Of a DNA stretch of 64,000 nt, positions 38,183-50,148 are shown piece after piece. Position 1 is the first letter of the stretch; each line of letters begins with the position of its first letter. Made by a program: the position numbers and the translations under genes. The notes beneath the pieces are model-generated. The model saw only the letters and a program-made list of their open reading frames with translations. It was not told the DNA's origin and made no database searches. Source of the stretch: Peromyscus leucopus (lineage: Eukaryota; Chordata; Mammalia; Rodentia; Cricetidae). Where the stretch lies: the NCBI RefSeq assembly GCF_004664715.2, contig NC_051072.1, positions 38,750,142-38,814,141 of the forward strand, given 5' to 3'.

Positions 38183-39212
38183 TCTGCAATATTTCTGCTG
38201 GTAATATTTTAGTTCTTTTAATCCTAAAAAGTGTAATCTATCTAAATAATTACCTTCTCATACTTAGGTTGTTTTCACCTTTTACATCATCAGTAATGTA
38301 CTGAATATCTCTCAGTCAAAGATTTGCCTTCCTCTTGACCTCCCCTACCCCTCCCTCTCTCCCTCAGCCCCCATCCAGTATAAATTACAAAACTGCCTTC
38401 CAAAAATGGCAGAACAACTTAAAAACTGGGTAGCATTATAGTAAGATTTCTTTCTTACCACATTCCCACTAACACTACAGAACTCTTTCGATTGTGCCAT
38501 TTGTTTTTGAGGAGAGTCTAAAGCATTCAAACACAGTTCTGTCATCTCCACAACGATTCAACACCGTCTGCTTCCTTCCTTGCAAACCGTTCAGTTGATG
38601 GCAACTCCTTTCTGAGGATGATAAAGTTCCTTTAGTCAATAGCACCAGCACTGAATTCCTGTGAGTCGCAGCAAACAGAATGAAAAAAGTCTCCAATGAT
38701 ATCTTATTGAGATGTCAGAAGACTGCAAACCCCATCCTACTAGGAAAATTGCATTTTAAAATCACGGTGAATCACATGAAAGACAGGAACCGAAAGAACA
38801 ACCCACCAATAAACTTGAGTTTACTGAGCAGGCTGTATTTTAGGGATTGTGGTTATCAGACACAGCATCACCCTTGCTTATATATGGCTGTGAAACACAA
38901 TGCAGAGTTCTCTTGAACAGGTCTCTTTGTTGAAGATGCTGAGTTGAGACAGAGTGCCATAGATACGTTCATGCCTTACGTGCGTGCCTTGGATACGGAC
39001 ACGATCAGGTTTGAATCTTGGCTTTTTGGTCTCGATTACAGCAGCTATGCTCTTTATTGTTTTTAGAATCTTGCAACAAAAAGTTGGGAGAATGAAATGG
39101 CAAAAAACTCAGCAGGGTGCCCAGTGAGATGCTCAGTGTGAGTTAGATATCTTTATCAGTATTTTCTACAGTGCAGACAAGTCCAGAAGGAAGCCTGTGT
39201 GGCCTCTTTCCA

Positions 39213-39226
39213 CCAGCAGAGGGCAG
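39213..39226 (+). promoter_or_regulatory. Consensus-perfect CTCF core motif
   Basis: CCAGCAGAGGGCAG fits every position of CCASYAGRKGGCRS. It is not inside a SINE I recognise. A 14/14 match makes it a good candidate insulator or loop anchor between Rab3c and the next gene; occupancy is inferred. Confidence 0.55.
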
Positions 39227-39458
39227 AGTACAAATGAATATGACTTTCTGTTTCAATTCTGACTGGGGAAAGTACAGTGTCATCTGAATGCAACACTTAA
39301 ATGTTACTTAGTAATCTTTTAATCTTGAGAAGGGCCCTGAAATTCTCAAAAATAGAAAAAGAAACATGAATAATATCTAAAAGTTATTACAATATGATTT
39401 GAATGTATAGAACTGATATATATATATACATATTCAGTTATATATTTTATTTTAAATG

Positions 39459-39612
39459 GTATTTATTTATTTAGCGCATGTGTGATGCATGTGTGTGTGT
39501 GTACATATAGAGATCAAAACACAACTTATAGGAGTCTGTCCTCTCCTTCAACCACATGGGTTTGAGGATTAAACTTAAATTATCAGGCTTGGCTGCAAGA
39601 GTCCTTACCTGA
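39459..39612 (-). repeat. B3-type SINE, antisense
   Basis: 'tatttatttatttagcgcat', 'caacttataggagtctgtcc' and 'caccttaac'-like end 'gagtccttacctgatga' are the complement of B3 (tcatcaggtaaaggc...). Diverged. Confidence 0.65.
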
Positions 39613-39710
39613 TGATGCACACATACATATAAATAGATACACTGGCACACGTAAATATTGTCAAACTAGGAAAACTTGGAGGGGAGGGAAAATATAAAGT
39701 AATCATGAGG

Positions 39711-39747
39711 GGTTTTTTGTTTGTTTGTTTGTTTGTTTGTTTTTTGT
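39711..39747. repeat. (GTTT)n microsatellite
   Basis: About seven GTTT units, then T-rich. Confidence 0.93.
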
Positions 39748-40699
39748 AGTTGAAAAAGACTTGGCAATACCCTCGCAGTTGTTCTAAAATAAGATGCAGG
39801 TGAAGAAAATGAAAAGACAGAGATCAGTGTCTCTTTTAAGCAAAAAAGATATTTTCTAGAAACAAGATATTAGAGCACAGTTTTTCAAAAATAAGTGTAT
39901 GTGGGAGAGATGGAGACCAAAACAGAAATGGCATGAGTTCCAAGTCATGAGAGGCTGCCCAGGAAGGAAGAGCCCTGTCAGTCTCCGCGGTGGCGACCAC
40001 TTGCCATTGCATTCTCCTGCAGATGGTAAATGTCTCTCCAGAATATCAGCCCTGTGGTTGGCAGAAAGCAACTGACAGCCAACTGATACCAAATACTCTT
40101 GTTTTTAATGGGGTTTGCCATGAGCGTTGACTTAGACAACTTGTTTAAATGAAAATTAAGTTCTGGAAGATGGCTAATGTTTTAGCTTATTAGATGGCTT
40201 TCCTGGTCACTAAGAGGGAAATGCTCACGTCCACTGAACTCAGGACAGCAGAGAGGTCAATAGACCTATGGGAAACTTCCCCGGAGACAGTGATTCCTGG
40301 AGGTGGTCTTTTCTGGCTCCTCCCAGCATCCCTCTCTGCTGTGCAGATACTTGACCACCCTCTGAAGCCTGTGGAGCACACTGCTGCCTGTCAGGAAGCA
40401 GAGGTGCATTTATTATGCCTTATTGTCCAAGGGCTCCTGCCCCTCTAGGGATCATTAAGTCAACCCCAGTGCCTGTATATGATCCATTCCATGTATAAAA
40501 ATTAATTGTAGACAGAAGGAAAACCATTACAATCTCACATTCTCACATCTACCCTAGACACACTGAAATGAATCATCCAAACTGTATATGTTTAATGATT
40601 ACAGTGAATGAATCCCATAAATATCACATTTGAAAACTGCTGAGTTAGAGGGGTACTAGAAAACACAGGACAGTAATAATGCATAATACAACAATAATA

Positions 40700-40800
40700 T
40701 CACATTTTCCACAGGATTTACTGTGTGCAAAGTGACTTTATATACATTCTTCCACTGAACTATAATAACCATCCTGGGACAACTATAATGTAAATAGCAA
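40700..40800 (-). repeat. MIR-like fragment
   Basis: 'aggatttactgtgtgcaaag' and 'ataataaccatcctgggaca' fit antisense MIR (atttactgtgtgccaggc... and cctcacaacaaccctgtga...). Confidence 0.5.
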
Positions 40801-41387
40801 ACTTACATTGCATATTTTACATGCATCTTATTGTCATATGTGTTGACATATGAGTTTAGACCTGTCGGGATCCTCATTGTTAAAGAATGGAGGGGTGAAT
40901 TGAGATTTGAATCCTTTGTATCCAATACCCTGAATTGTGAGCTTCTAAAATACAACGCCATCTCACTGACTTTTGGGAAAAACAGAAACAGGTCTTATCT
41001 TTCAAATGAGGCAACACAGGCACAAATGTTCTAAGCTGACGTCCAGATCCAGTTCATTTCTGAATGAATAATCTGGATGCTTAGCCACCTGGAGAGCAGT
41101 GTTCTTGAGCAACAGATTGAACTTGGTTTCCATCCTACTAAGGACAATCTTGAAGTTCCCGTATTTGCAATTATCTTTCAGGACTTGCAAACAGGACTGA
41201 TACATCCATGTTCTTTGTAGGTTGTCTTAAGATAACTTTTTAAATGGATGAGGTATAGGCAAAGATAGAGCAATTTCTTTATAACCATAGAAGACCACTG
41301 TCCCCAACCTACTTTTGGCTATAGTAAACTAACAATGGCATGTTTGAATTTCTAAGGGTGGCCAAACTGATATTTTCATCTCACTTT

Positions 41388-41745
41388 GTCTTAGTCACTG
41401 TTCTATTCCTATGAAAAGACACCATGATCAAGGCATCTTCCAAAATCAAGCATTTAATTGGAGGCTTGCTTACAATTTCAGAGTCCATGCTCATCCTGGT
41501 GAACATAGTGGCAGGCAGGTGGGCATGCTGGAGCAGTAGCTGAGAGCCTACATCCTGATCAGTAGACAATAGGCAGAAAGAAAGCAAGACTGGGCCTGGT
41601 GTGGACTTTTGAAACCTTAAAGCCTACTCATAGTGATATACCTTCTCCAAAAAGGCCACACCTTATAATCCTTCTTAAACAGTCCATCAAACATATAAAT
41701 ATATGAGCCTATAGGGGCCATTCTCATTCAAACCACCACACTTTT
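41388..41745. repeat. High-copy rodent repeat, possibly an L1 (Lx) 3' end
   Basis: 'cttagtcactgttctattcc', 'gacaccatgatcaaggcatc', 'aaaaaggccacaccttataa' and the end 'cattctcattcaaaccacca'. The same family is at 46378-46775. I think this is an Lx-type L1 3' UTR but cannot confirm it. Confidence 0.65.
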
Positions 41746-42840
41746 CATTAACCCATTGAGAGGTGAGGCTACTTGTCCACCTATTGGTCTTATAAAGGTT
41801 TTAACTAGGAGCAGGTGAGAGACCTGCATAAGTTGGACCACCACCACCACCTACTGGATTCTGTCACCCACAAGATCCACTCCACTGCCCAAACCCACCC
41901 ACCTCCTCATCCCCTCCATGGCCAGCCGTTCCCTGCAACTCCAGCAGACTCCACAGGCACAGGTACAGCCCCCACCAGTTGGAAAAACAAGAGGCTAGGC
42001 TGGATCTAGGCACCCAACCCCCATAAACCTCAACAGAGACACCCTACTGGACCTGAAGACTTGTCAGTCACCAGAACCCTTGGTCAGTTAGTCCAGAAGA
42101 CAATAAAGAAAACAGAAAGCAAAGGAACAAAGCACCCACCCAACAAAGACAAACACAAGAATCAACACTCAGACCTCTAATCATCCCAAATCCAGATATC
42201 TAAATGTCAGTGTAAGAACACATTCAATAATAGAAAAGGCAATGTGGCACTACCAGGACCTATCACAGCCAGATGTGAGTATTCCAACACAGCTGAAGCA
42301 CAAGAAAATGGCCTTAAAAATTACTTTACAAAGATGATAGAGGCCCTCAAAGGGGAAATGAAAAAGTATAGTATGGAAAAAAGAAAGCATCTTCAATAAA
42401 TTGTGATGGCATAACTGGATGTCGACATGTAAAAGAGTGCAAATAGATCCATATCTATCGCCCTGTATAAAACTCAAGTCCAAGTGGATCAAAGACCTCA
42501 ATATAAAACCAGTTACACTGAACCTGATAGAAGATAAATTAGGGAATAGTCTTGAATGAATTGGCACAAGAGACCACTTCCTAATATCAAACACCAGTAG
42601 CATAGACACTGAGATCGACAATTAATAAATGGGACCTCCAGCAACAAGTTAAACACAATGACATCAGGAAATTTGAAGGCAAATGGATGAAACTAGAAAA
42701 AAAAATCATTCTGTGTGAAGTTACCCAGACCCAGAAAGACAAACATGGTATGTACTCATTCATTAGTGGATATTAGCTGAAAAGTAAAATAACCAGGCTA
42801 CAGTCCACAGCCCCAGAGAGGCTAGGTAACAAGGAGAACT

Positions 42841-45006
42841 GTAGGTGAATTTCTAAACAGTCATATTAAATAAGAAACACAGAGCCAAATATAGGGGTGA
42901 AAGCCATAGAGATCAGGGAAATAGTGATAGCCACCAACCTTACCTCTCCAACTCTGCATCTACCAAAAAGGGCTACTTCCTGTCTTACCCACACCTTTAT
43001 TGCCTTGCTGTTCTGCCTTCTCATTGGCTCTTAGCCCAGCCACCTCACTTCCTCATCATCGCCTGTCTGTACAAATCTCCAGGTCTCTATGGTTGGTACT
43101 GGAATTAAAGGCATGTGTCACCACGCTTGGCTGTGTCCTTGAACACACAGAGACTCTGCCTGCCATGTGATCAGATTAAGGTCGTGTACTACCACTGCCT
43201 GACTTCTGTTTATGACTGGCTATGCCCTCTGATCTCTAGGCAAACTTTATTTATTAACATACAAATAAAATATTACCACATTTCCTCTTTTGTTTCTAAT
43301 AAAAATAAAAGTAATAAAAAAGTTATAACTAATACAAGAAAAACTTTATATAATAAGTACAATAACTATATACAATATATACAAACAATAAAAACCTCAA
43401 CAATTTCTAGTCCGTTGTTCATTTGACCAAACTCAGACAAAATATTTCATTATCTGTCCTATTTTGGTAAGTCCAAATTGTACCTGATTCACTTTCTATC
43501 CTAACTTGTATTACCAACAGAAAACTATCTTATAATGTCTTTCAAAATTTATACACTTTACACTTCCTTAGTGAGTTTCTTTTTTTGAAATTTCTTAACA
43601 AGGAAATCTGTAACTATAACTATCTAATCTTCAACTCCCTTAGAGACCCAAGAAGGAAAAATATTACCTAGAAAAACAGGAAATGCGAACAAGCAACTTC
43701 CAAAAAAAGTGAATTGATGGAAATGGGCAGCTGCCTAGACAGTCACCCAAGGTTTCTCCACAACATTGGGGCACCATATTTAGGCTATAGGCTTAGCGTA
43801 TCTGACAGACTCATTTGTGAAGTAGGATATACAGAAAGCCTACAGCTTGACTTCACATTAGGTGTGAGTATTCCATGTACCAGATAAACATGAATTCCAC
43901 CAGTGCCCTGTCATGATTCAGGTTTTTAAATTCTGAAAATTGTTGGTGTTTTTTGGAATTCGACTGTCCATTCTTCTCAGATTGTGGATGGCTTCATCTC
44001 TTTTATTAAATGGCAGTCTACCATTGAGAGATTAGACTCCATCAACCTAGTTACTCTTTCAAGAATAACTGTTTTAACTACTGTTCCACTGCACACCAGA
44101 AGCCATCAGCCCATTGCCTGTTCAGCTGCCTTCTAAGAAAGGGGCACTATACCTTTTCCAGATTGCAAAGGCCACTTCAGCAATGGTGCCATATTGTCCT
44201 GACCTCAGGGGACATTTGTTGCTAAAGCCGCAACCACACTTGTTTTGGAAAGGATCAGTAGTCCTTTGTTTTGTATCCTGTTTGTCCATTTTGGATAGCA
44301 TACTGTCAGCAGTCCATTTGAGGGCACTTTGTTGCCCATTGGCTAACTTTTGCCACAGTGAAAGTTAACTCCACATGCAGTTTCTTCAATGCCCATATCT
44401 TCTCTGAAGTAGATTGGTGCTGCCAGGAGCTGACATGTCTCAAAATCATAAAAAAAGAGAAAAAATCCGAGTTATTAAAACATTTTAAATGCCATATTCT
44501 GTAGATCTCTGAAGGGTTTGAAGATGACCTGTCTATCTAAAATATATCTCTGTTTAGCCTTGAAAACCACCTAATGTGACTACAAGTTCAATTGTAATGT
44601 CTAACTACTAACTTCCATGTCTTTGTATACTAGTAATTGGTAATAATAACATTCAAGGATTAGCAAATTGCATTACACTATTAAATGAAATGTATTAAGT
44701 ACAATATCCTGAACAAGATTAGAAATATACGTACAGCATTTTCTAACAATATCAATCTTAAAATATAATTTGTATACAATATATAAAAATCCAATCCAAT
44801 GTAAAGTATTTAAAACTAGCATTTGTCTTTTAAAAATAGATTCAATAATCTATCTTTTTATTTATATCATATCTATATCCTCTCTTTTCAGAGAAGATTC
44901 AATAATCTACCCTCTATCCTATCATTTCTATATATCCTTTTTTTTTGTCCAAACAAGAACCTTAAAGCTAATCTCCTTCATTTAAGCCTTTTCCTAACCA
45001 TTAGCA
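42841..45006. mobile_element. 2.2 kb TG...CA element nested in the L1
   Basis: Starts TGTAGGTGAA at 42841 and ends TTAGCA at 45006, flanked by a perfect 6-bp duplication GAGAAC (42835-42840 and 45007-45012). The L1 text reads through when the insert is removed (aggctaggtaacaaggagaac joins ccaaagaggg). TG...CA ends plus a 6-bp duplication indicate retroviral-type integration. At 2,166 bp with no open frame above about 100 aa it may be a giant solo LTR or a non-autonomous element. Its left part (42880-43290) is related to 54430-54690 and includes a B1-like stretch (43093-43205). I have seen this rodent repeat before, possibly under an RMER name, but cannot fix it. Confidence 0.82.
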
Positions 45007-45012
45007 GAGAAC

Positions 45013-45752
45013 CCAAAGAGGGACAGGTGGATTTCCCTGGGAAGTAGAGTAGAAGAGTTCTCCTGGGTAAACTGGGGGCGGGGTGGGCAGAAGTGCGAGT
45101 GGGAGGAGATGGGAACATGACGGGTCAGATTGTGAGCCTGGACAGACTGGGAGAGTGATGAAAGAGATATCTTGATGGGGGAACATTTAGGGGTCCTGGA
45201 GAAAGCTGGTTCAAGGAAAACTCCCAGGATCTATAAGGACTCCAGGCAAGCAATGGGCTGAGCTCCAGAAATCCAGTTGAAGAGAGGGAGGAAGGATTGT
45301 ACAAGCAAGGTGGACAGGGGGAGGAAGTGTCAAGGTCATCACAAGGGAACCCACAGGAACAACTAACCTGGGCACATAGGAACTCACAGACTCTGGACTA
45401 ACAGCTAGGGAGCCTGCATGGGACTGAGCTAGGCCCTCTACATATGTATGACAGTTGTGTAGCTTGGTCTATTTGTGAGACTCCTAGCAGTGGGAGCAGG
45501 GCCTGTTCCTAAAGCTTTGGCTGGCTTTTAGAAACCTGTTCCTCAAACTGGGTTATGTTTCTCAGCCTTCATACAAGGGAGGAGCTTAATGCTACTTCAA
45601 CTTGATATTCCATGCTTTGTTGACACCCCTGGGAAGCCTGTCCCTTTCTGAGTAGAAACAGAGGAGGAATGGATGCAGGGGACAGGGAGCAGAGGGGAGG
45701 CAGGGGGAGAAATGGGTGGAGAAGAGGGAGGGGAAATTGCAGTCCTGATATA
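45013..45752 (+). mobile_element. L1 3' UTR
   Basis: Rodent L1 3' UTR with landmarks 'gggactgagctaggccctct', 'gtgtagcttggtctatttgt', 'caacttgatattccatgctt' and a final 'ataaaataaatgaaa'. Part of the L1 at 41809-45853. Confidence 0.92.
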
Positions 45753-46377
45753 AAATAAATGAAAAAAAATTAATAAAAATTTAAAAAATCCAAAGTGGAA
45801 AAATTCTAAAAATAAACAATTCACAAGTTAAAAATAAACAAATAAATAAATAGAAGGTTTTAACTAGTAAGTGGAGTATGATAGAAGTGTGGCTAATTGA
45901 CTCTAAGGCTGGAACAGAAGGAAAGGTTAGTTCCTCTGAATGGATCTGTCTTATAGCCTTGTAAGGACACATAGAGAAAGCCCATGTTAACTCATGTGAA
46001 ACTAACTTATACCCCTAGTCGACAAGCGGTATTAACTAGCCAACATAAGTGGCTAGGCCCAGTCCAACATTTGAGCTTTCCAACAGTCCTCCAGAGAAGG
46101 CCAAGAACTCTTGGAACAGAGAATTGCTGTCCCTTCTGTATCCTGTCCAAAGTTTTGTCTTCCAGAACCCATAAGCATAAAAATTACCACATTATGTCAC
46201 TGAGTTCTGGTGTCATCAGCCACAGTCGTTGTAAACAGAGTTCGGCTAACATTCAATGACTGCTCTAGAGAAAGAAGTCATGTAAAATGATGTAAACTAG
46301 CAGACCTTTCTACTCAAAGTGTTCCTAAGCAGAGTTAAATGAGCACAGGTGGGCAGATAGCACAATTTATTGTCAGT

Positions 46378-46775
46378 CTGTCTTAATGTTCTATTGCTGT
46401 GAGAAGACATCGTGACCACAGCAACTCTTATAAAGGAAAGCATTTAGTTGGGGCTTGCTCAAATTTCAGAGGTTTCATCCATTGTCATCATGGCAGGGAG
46501 CATGGCAGCATGCAGGCAGACACGGAGCTGGAGAAGAAGCTGAGAGTTCTATAACAGGATCCACAAGCAGCAGGAAGAAAAAGCCACTGAATCTGACTTG
46601 GGCTCTTGAAACTTCAAAGCCTCCCACCACCACCTGTGGCACACTTCCTCCCACAAAGTCATACCTAGGCAACAAGGTCACACTTCCTAATCCCTCTCAA
46701 ATAGTGACATTCCCTGATGACTGAGCATTCAAATATATGAGCCCATGGCAGCCATTTTTATTCAGACCACCACAA
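46378..46775. repeat. High-copy rodent repeat, possibly an L1 (Lx) 3' end
   Basis: 'tgttctattgctgtgagaag', 'gtcatcatggcagggagcat', 'cacacttcctcccacaaagt' and 'tttattcagaccaccaca'. Less diverged relative of 41388-41745. Confidence 0.7.
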
Positions 46776-47699
46776 TCTTCTTTAAAATTCATATCATTTT
46801 CCATTTTGTACAATACCAGTCCCTCCCTGTGTTCCTGCCACCACCCCTGCCCCGGCCCCTGCCACACCAGGTTCAGTTTATTCTACTGGTTGGTGGACCA
46901 TTTTCTCTTCCCCTAGTAGCTGTGTAATGGTATGATCATATGAGCAGGAAAAGCATGGGGTGGAGTTCTATTCTGCCCAAAGATGGTGCATCTTTGTATC
47001 AGACTTACTGTCACATCCAAAGAACCAATCCCCAACCACGGAGTTTCATATCCATAGTGAATCATTTATAGTTTTGTAAAATCATGTGATGGCTGATACC
47101 CACTTGACCCAAGACTAAATCATAGGTTCAGCACTGCTCTAGGGGCTTCTGCTGTGAAGAGAAAAGAACTTGAGCAATTGCCTATTAATTTTTTTTCTTG
47201 TAGTCGAATCTAGACTGTTATTGCTAGTTTTGATTTAAGCATAAAGAAAACTGATATAGCCAAACCCAGTAGTACAATTATAGATTACATTTGAGGCTTC
47301 CTAAGCTTTGTGGTATCCTTTTTGTACATGGAATCACCACACATGCATGGGATGTGAACATAATTGCTGGATGTTAAATATGGTACATGTAGCCTTCAAC
47401 TGAGCTTTCTACACAAATCTTTTGGGATTTTTAGCCATGTCTCTAACTTGCTCTGTGACCTCCAGAATGTCACATTGCCTCCTAGTTCTTACCTATTCAT
47501 TAGAAGTAAGGAGTTTGAATCATGTGGCTGTGGCAAACACTCTGTGATTTCAAGGACAAGCACATGAGAAAAAAATAGTTTTCACTGTGTATCATTTAGA
47601 GTACATTTGACTGCAGTTATGAAAATCTAACTCAAAGTAGTTTTAAATATTTAAATGTTTAGAAAGTACAACAAAAAGGTCTGGTAAGTAGGACAAGCT

Positions 47700-48350
47700 C
47701 CAGGGCTGACTTTAAGAAAAGGTTAGTTGGTGAATAGTCAGGATAAGCGCTGACCACACCCCTTATTAAAATACCCCCTCCTCCTTGTTTTCCTCTTAGA
47801 CCAATAGTCAGTTCCTTTCATCCAATCAAATGGGAAGCATTCTGTTCTCATAGATATGCTTCAAGATCTGGAAGCCACTATCAATCACAAAATGCCAGGC
47901 TTGCCCACCCCATGTCCTCCCCAATGTCCTCCCCACAAATGGGCCCTACAGCCTGTCCACTGGTGGTGCTCCAATGGTAAGGTCAAGAGGAAAGAAAAAG
48001 ACCCACTGGATGATTTGACTTCAGCATCCACCTGTTACCTGTATATGACTTTGGCTGAGGCGACCTTGGAACAACCTGAAGACTGAATTTCTATCGCAGG
48101 AAGAGACAATCAAGTATCTCCAACCCCACCCCCCCCCCCCCATGGACACCCCCTCATCTATAAAACAGCAGCCCAGTGTTCCTCACTCATGTGTTCCCTT
48201 GCGATGCTAACATGTATATTTTCGCCTTCTCTTCTAATTAACACTTCTGCCTTACAGTTCTGCTGTGCCGGCCTATCAAATCCTTTATTTATTGATAAGA
48301 CCAAGAACTGGGACAGAACAACAGTCTGATCTCCCTGACAGTTTCAGGAG
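47700..48350 (+). repeat. LTR-like region with TATA box
   Basis: Has the layout of a U3-R-U5: CCAAT-like 'agaccaatagtcag' and 'catccaatcaaatg', a TATA-like 'ctataaaacagcagcccag', then 'cagttctgctgtgccggcct' and a tail 'aagaactgggacagaacaac'. I found no duplication, so the ends are estimates and the family is unknown. Confidence 0.4.
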
Positions 48351-49204
48351 TGGTTTCACAGTGATGCCAGAGGCCAAACCTTCTGGGCTTTATGGATGTT
48401 TTCCCCATCCATAAATAAGGAGCTTGATTAATTCCTCAGAGGCAAGGATTATGTCCAAACAAACTGGCACAAAGATGAAGAGAACACAAGAGTAACTCCT
48501 TTTTGGCATTTTGTTTGTCTAGCAAGAAAGACTTTTCCCAGAATGAGGAGGGCCCCTAACCCCAGCCAGAAACAGCAGAGTTCTTACCACCTCTGGGCAG
48601 ATTTGATCACTTGCCCACCCTGAACTCATGAAGGATCTCCCAAGTTAGTGTACACTAAGCAATAGTTAGATTCTAAATCAGGCTGCTTCTCAGACCACAG
48701 TACCTGCACCCCACACCCTCCCGCTCCTCCCCCCCTCCAGTATTCCCCCCACCTTCTCACAGACAGTGACCAACTGGCACCCCACTGAGTGCACGGTCTG
48801 TTGATTCTCCAGCTAGAGTGACAGGCACCCCAGTGAGAGCACTGTCTGTGACTCTAGCTAACAGACATCTAGGGGCATGAGCTTCTCCACTGGAGAGTTG
48901 AATTTGCAGGTTCCGACATATTGAAGGGCCACCTGTGACTAGTGCTACCCCACCACCCTCCCCCAGCCCCGTCCCTTCTGCCTGATGATTTAGCCGAGAG
49001 TCTGGCTGTTTCCTGCTGCAAACCTCTTCAGGGACCTTTAAGAAAGGATCTGACTGTCACATGGACTTGATTCCTCCTCAGAGCCCCTACGATGCTGCTG
49101 TCGGTGGGTCCACAGTATGAATAACATTCCTAATATGCTTCTTACCACCGACGACAATCCTCCCAGTGTCCCCTGTGGACCCCACATCCAAGACCTTTCA
49201 GCTA

Positions 49205-49560
49205 CAGAGTGGATGCTGAGTCATCTCTGAAAAGTTTTTGCACCCCCATAAGCTTCTCCACCGATGTAAGCAACCGAAATCAGACCAAATCAGACGGAAT
49301 TAGAAAAGCCCCGGTTTAATAGGTAAAGTGTTCTCAGGTGATTCTCTGGCCCCCCAAAGAGGAGACAAGGATGAGAGACTGAAAAACCATAGGTCTGTTT
49401 TCTGAGGGCCAGTTTAAATACCCTGTGGGAGTGGTTTTTTGAGCATCTTCTGGGAGGAGCCATGTTTGGCAGGACTTTCTGAGGGGCAGGGTCTGGGAAG
49501 GGGGGTGGGTCTTCCACCAGAACACTTTGCCTCCATCTCTTCTAATAAGCAATGACTGCC
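49205..49560 (-). repeat. LTR-like region, antisense
   Basis: On the minus strand it reads 'acctattaaaccggggcttt', an ATTAAA poly(A)-like signal followed by U5-like text 'ttccgtctgatttggtctg', and upstream 'ctcccacagggtatttaaac', a TATA-like box. The layout suggests an ERV LTR. Boundaries are uncertain. Confidence 0.4.
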
Positions 49561-50148
49561 GACCCTCCCTTTTCTATCAATGGGGCTGCTGGTCCCATAA
49601 ACTGCTGTCCTATGGCTCCCAATCCCTGGTGCCCAACAAGAATCACCTCTGAGTGTTGCCTAGGACTATAGAAAGTTAAGGATTAAACCAAGCATTCTGA
49701 TACTGGCTCAGTATTCCTTCTATCTGTCCACAGTATTAACAAGGGGAATTCTACATGGGGGGGGGGATTTGACTAATTAAGATGCTAAAATCATCTACTA
49801 TGAGAACAGCTAACAAAAATGGTCAGCATTTTCTTCTCTTAACTTTTAAGAATATTACTTTAGAAGCCACTGAAGAAACTCTCCTACTTAATGAATAATT
49901 GTGTTCCATGGCTCCCTGGGGTGTATTTGAAGTACATGCATTTTTGTACAGCACGTTTTAGAGGAAATTTTCATGTTTTGATGTATGTGACATATTATGA
50001 CACATAAGTATGAATTACTTCGCAGCCAAACTTCATTGTTTACAAAAAAACACTCATTCCTTGATGTGTTTTAAAAGAGTCTCAATGACATCCTCAAATT
50101 TCAGTCCCAGTCAGACTAAGAAGCCATGTAGCCCTCCCTGGAAGTCCT

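Larger units (their letters stand above)
26236..41387. other. Intergenic region downstream of Rab3c, first part
   Basis: No supported coding gene. It contains the repeats listed separately. I recognise nothing in about 26240-26690, 27060-28640, 30470-31000, 31250-32580, 33010-33790, 34510-35460, 36140-36830, 37290-38080, 38190-39210 and 39750-40700. The minus frame at 27096-27353 looks protein-like but matches nothing I know. Confidence 0.7.
41809..45853 (+). mobile_element. LINE-1, internally deleted, with target-site duplication and nested insertion
   Basis: Non-LTR retrotransposon. A perfect 14-bp duplication, aaggttttaactag, flanks it (41795-41808 and 45854-45867). Order inside: a 5' UTR/ORF1-start-like part to about 42370 ('acacagctgaagcacaagaa'); a jump into late ORF2 near 42371 ('agcatcttcaataaattgtg', 'ccatatctatcgccctgtat'); a second jump near 42638 to the ORF2 end ('aatgacatcaggaaatttga', 'atggtatgtactcattcatt'); an unrelated LTR-like element at 42841-45006; then the L1 3' UTR at 45013-45752 ('ctgagctaggccctctacat', 'cctgatataaaataaatgaa'). 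Most of ORF1 and ORF2, including endonuclease and reverse transcriptase, is absent and the remnants carry stops, so it cannot move. About 65 bp lie between the first A-rich tail and the end. Confidence 0.9.
46776..50148. other. Intergenic region with LTR-like fragments
   Basis: I recognise nothing in about 46776-47700, 48350-49200 and 49560-50148 apart from pyrimidine-rich stretches and G or C runs (48127-48140, 49757-49767). No open frame there looks like a gene. Confidence 0.6.

Noticed and set aside
42250..42621. Minus-strand frame of 123 aa
   Set aside because: Antisense of L1 sequence; no gene.
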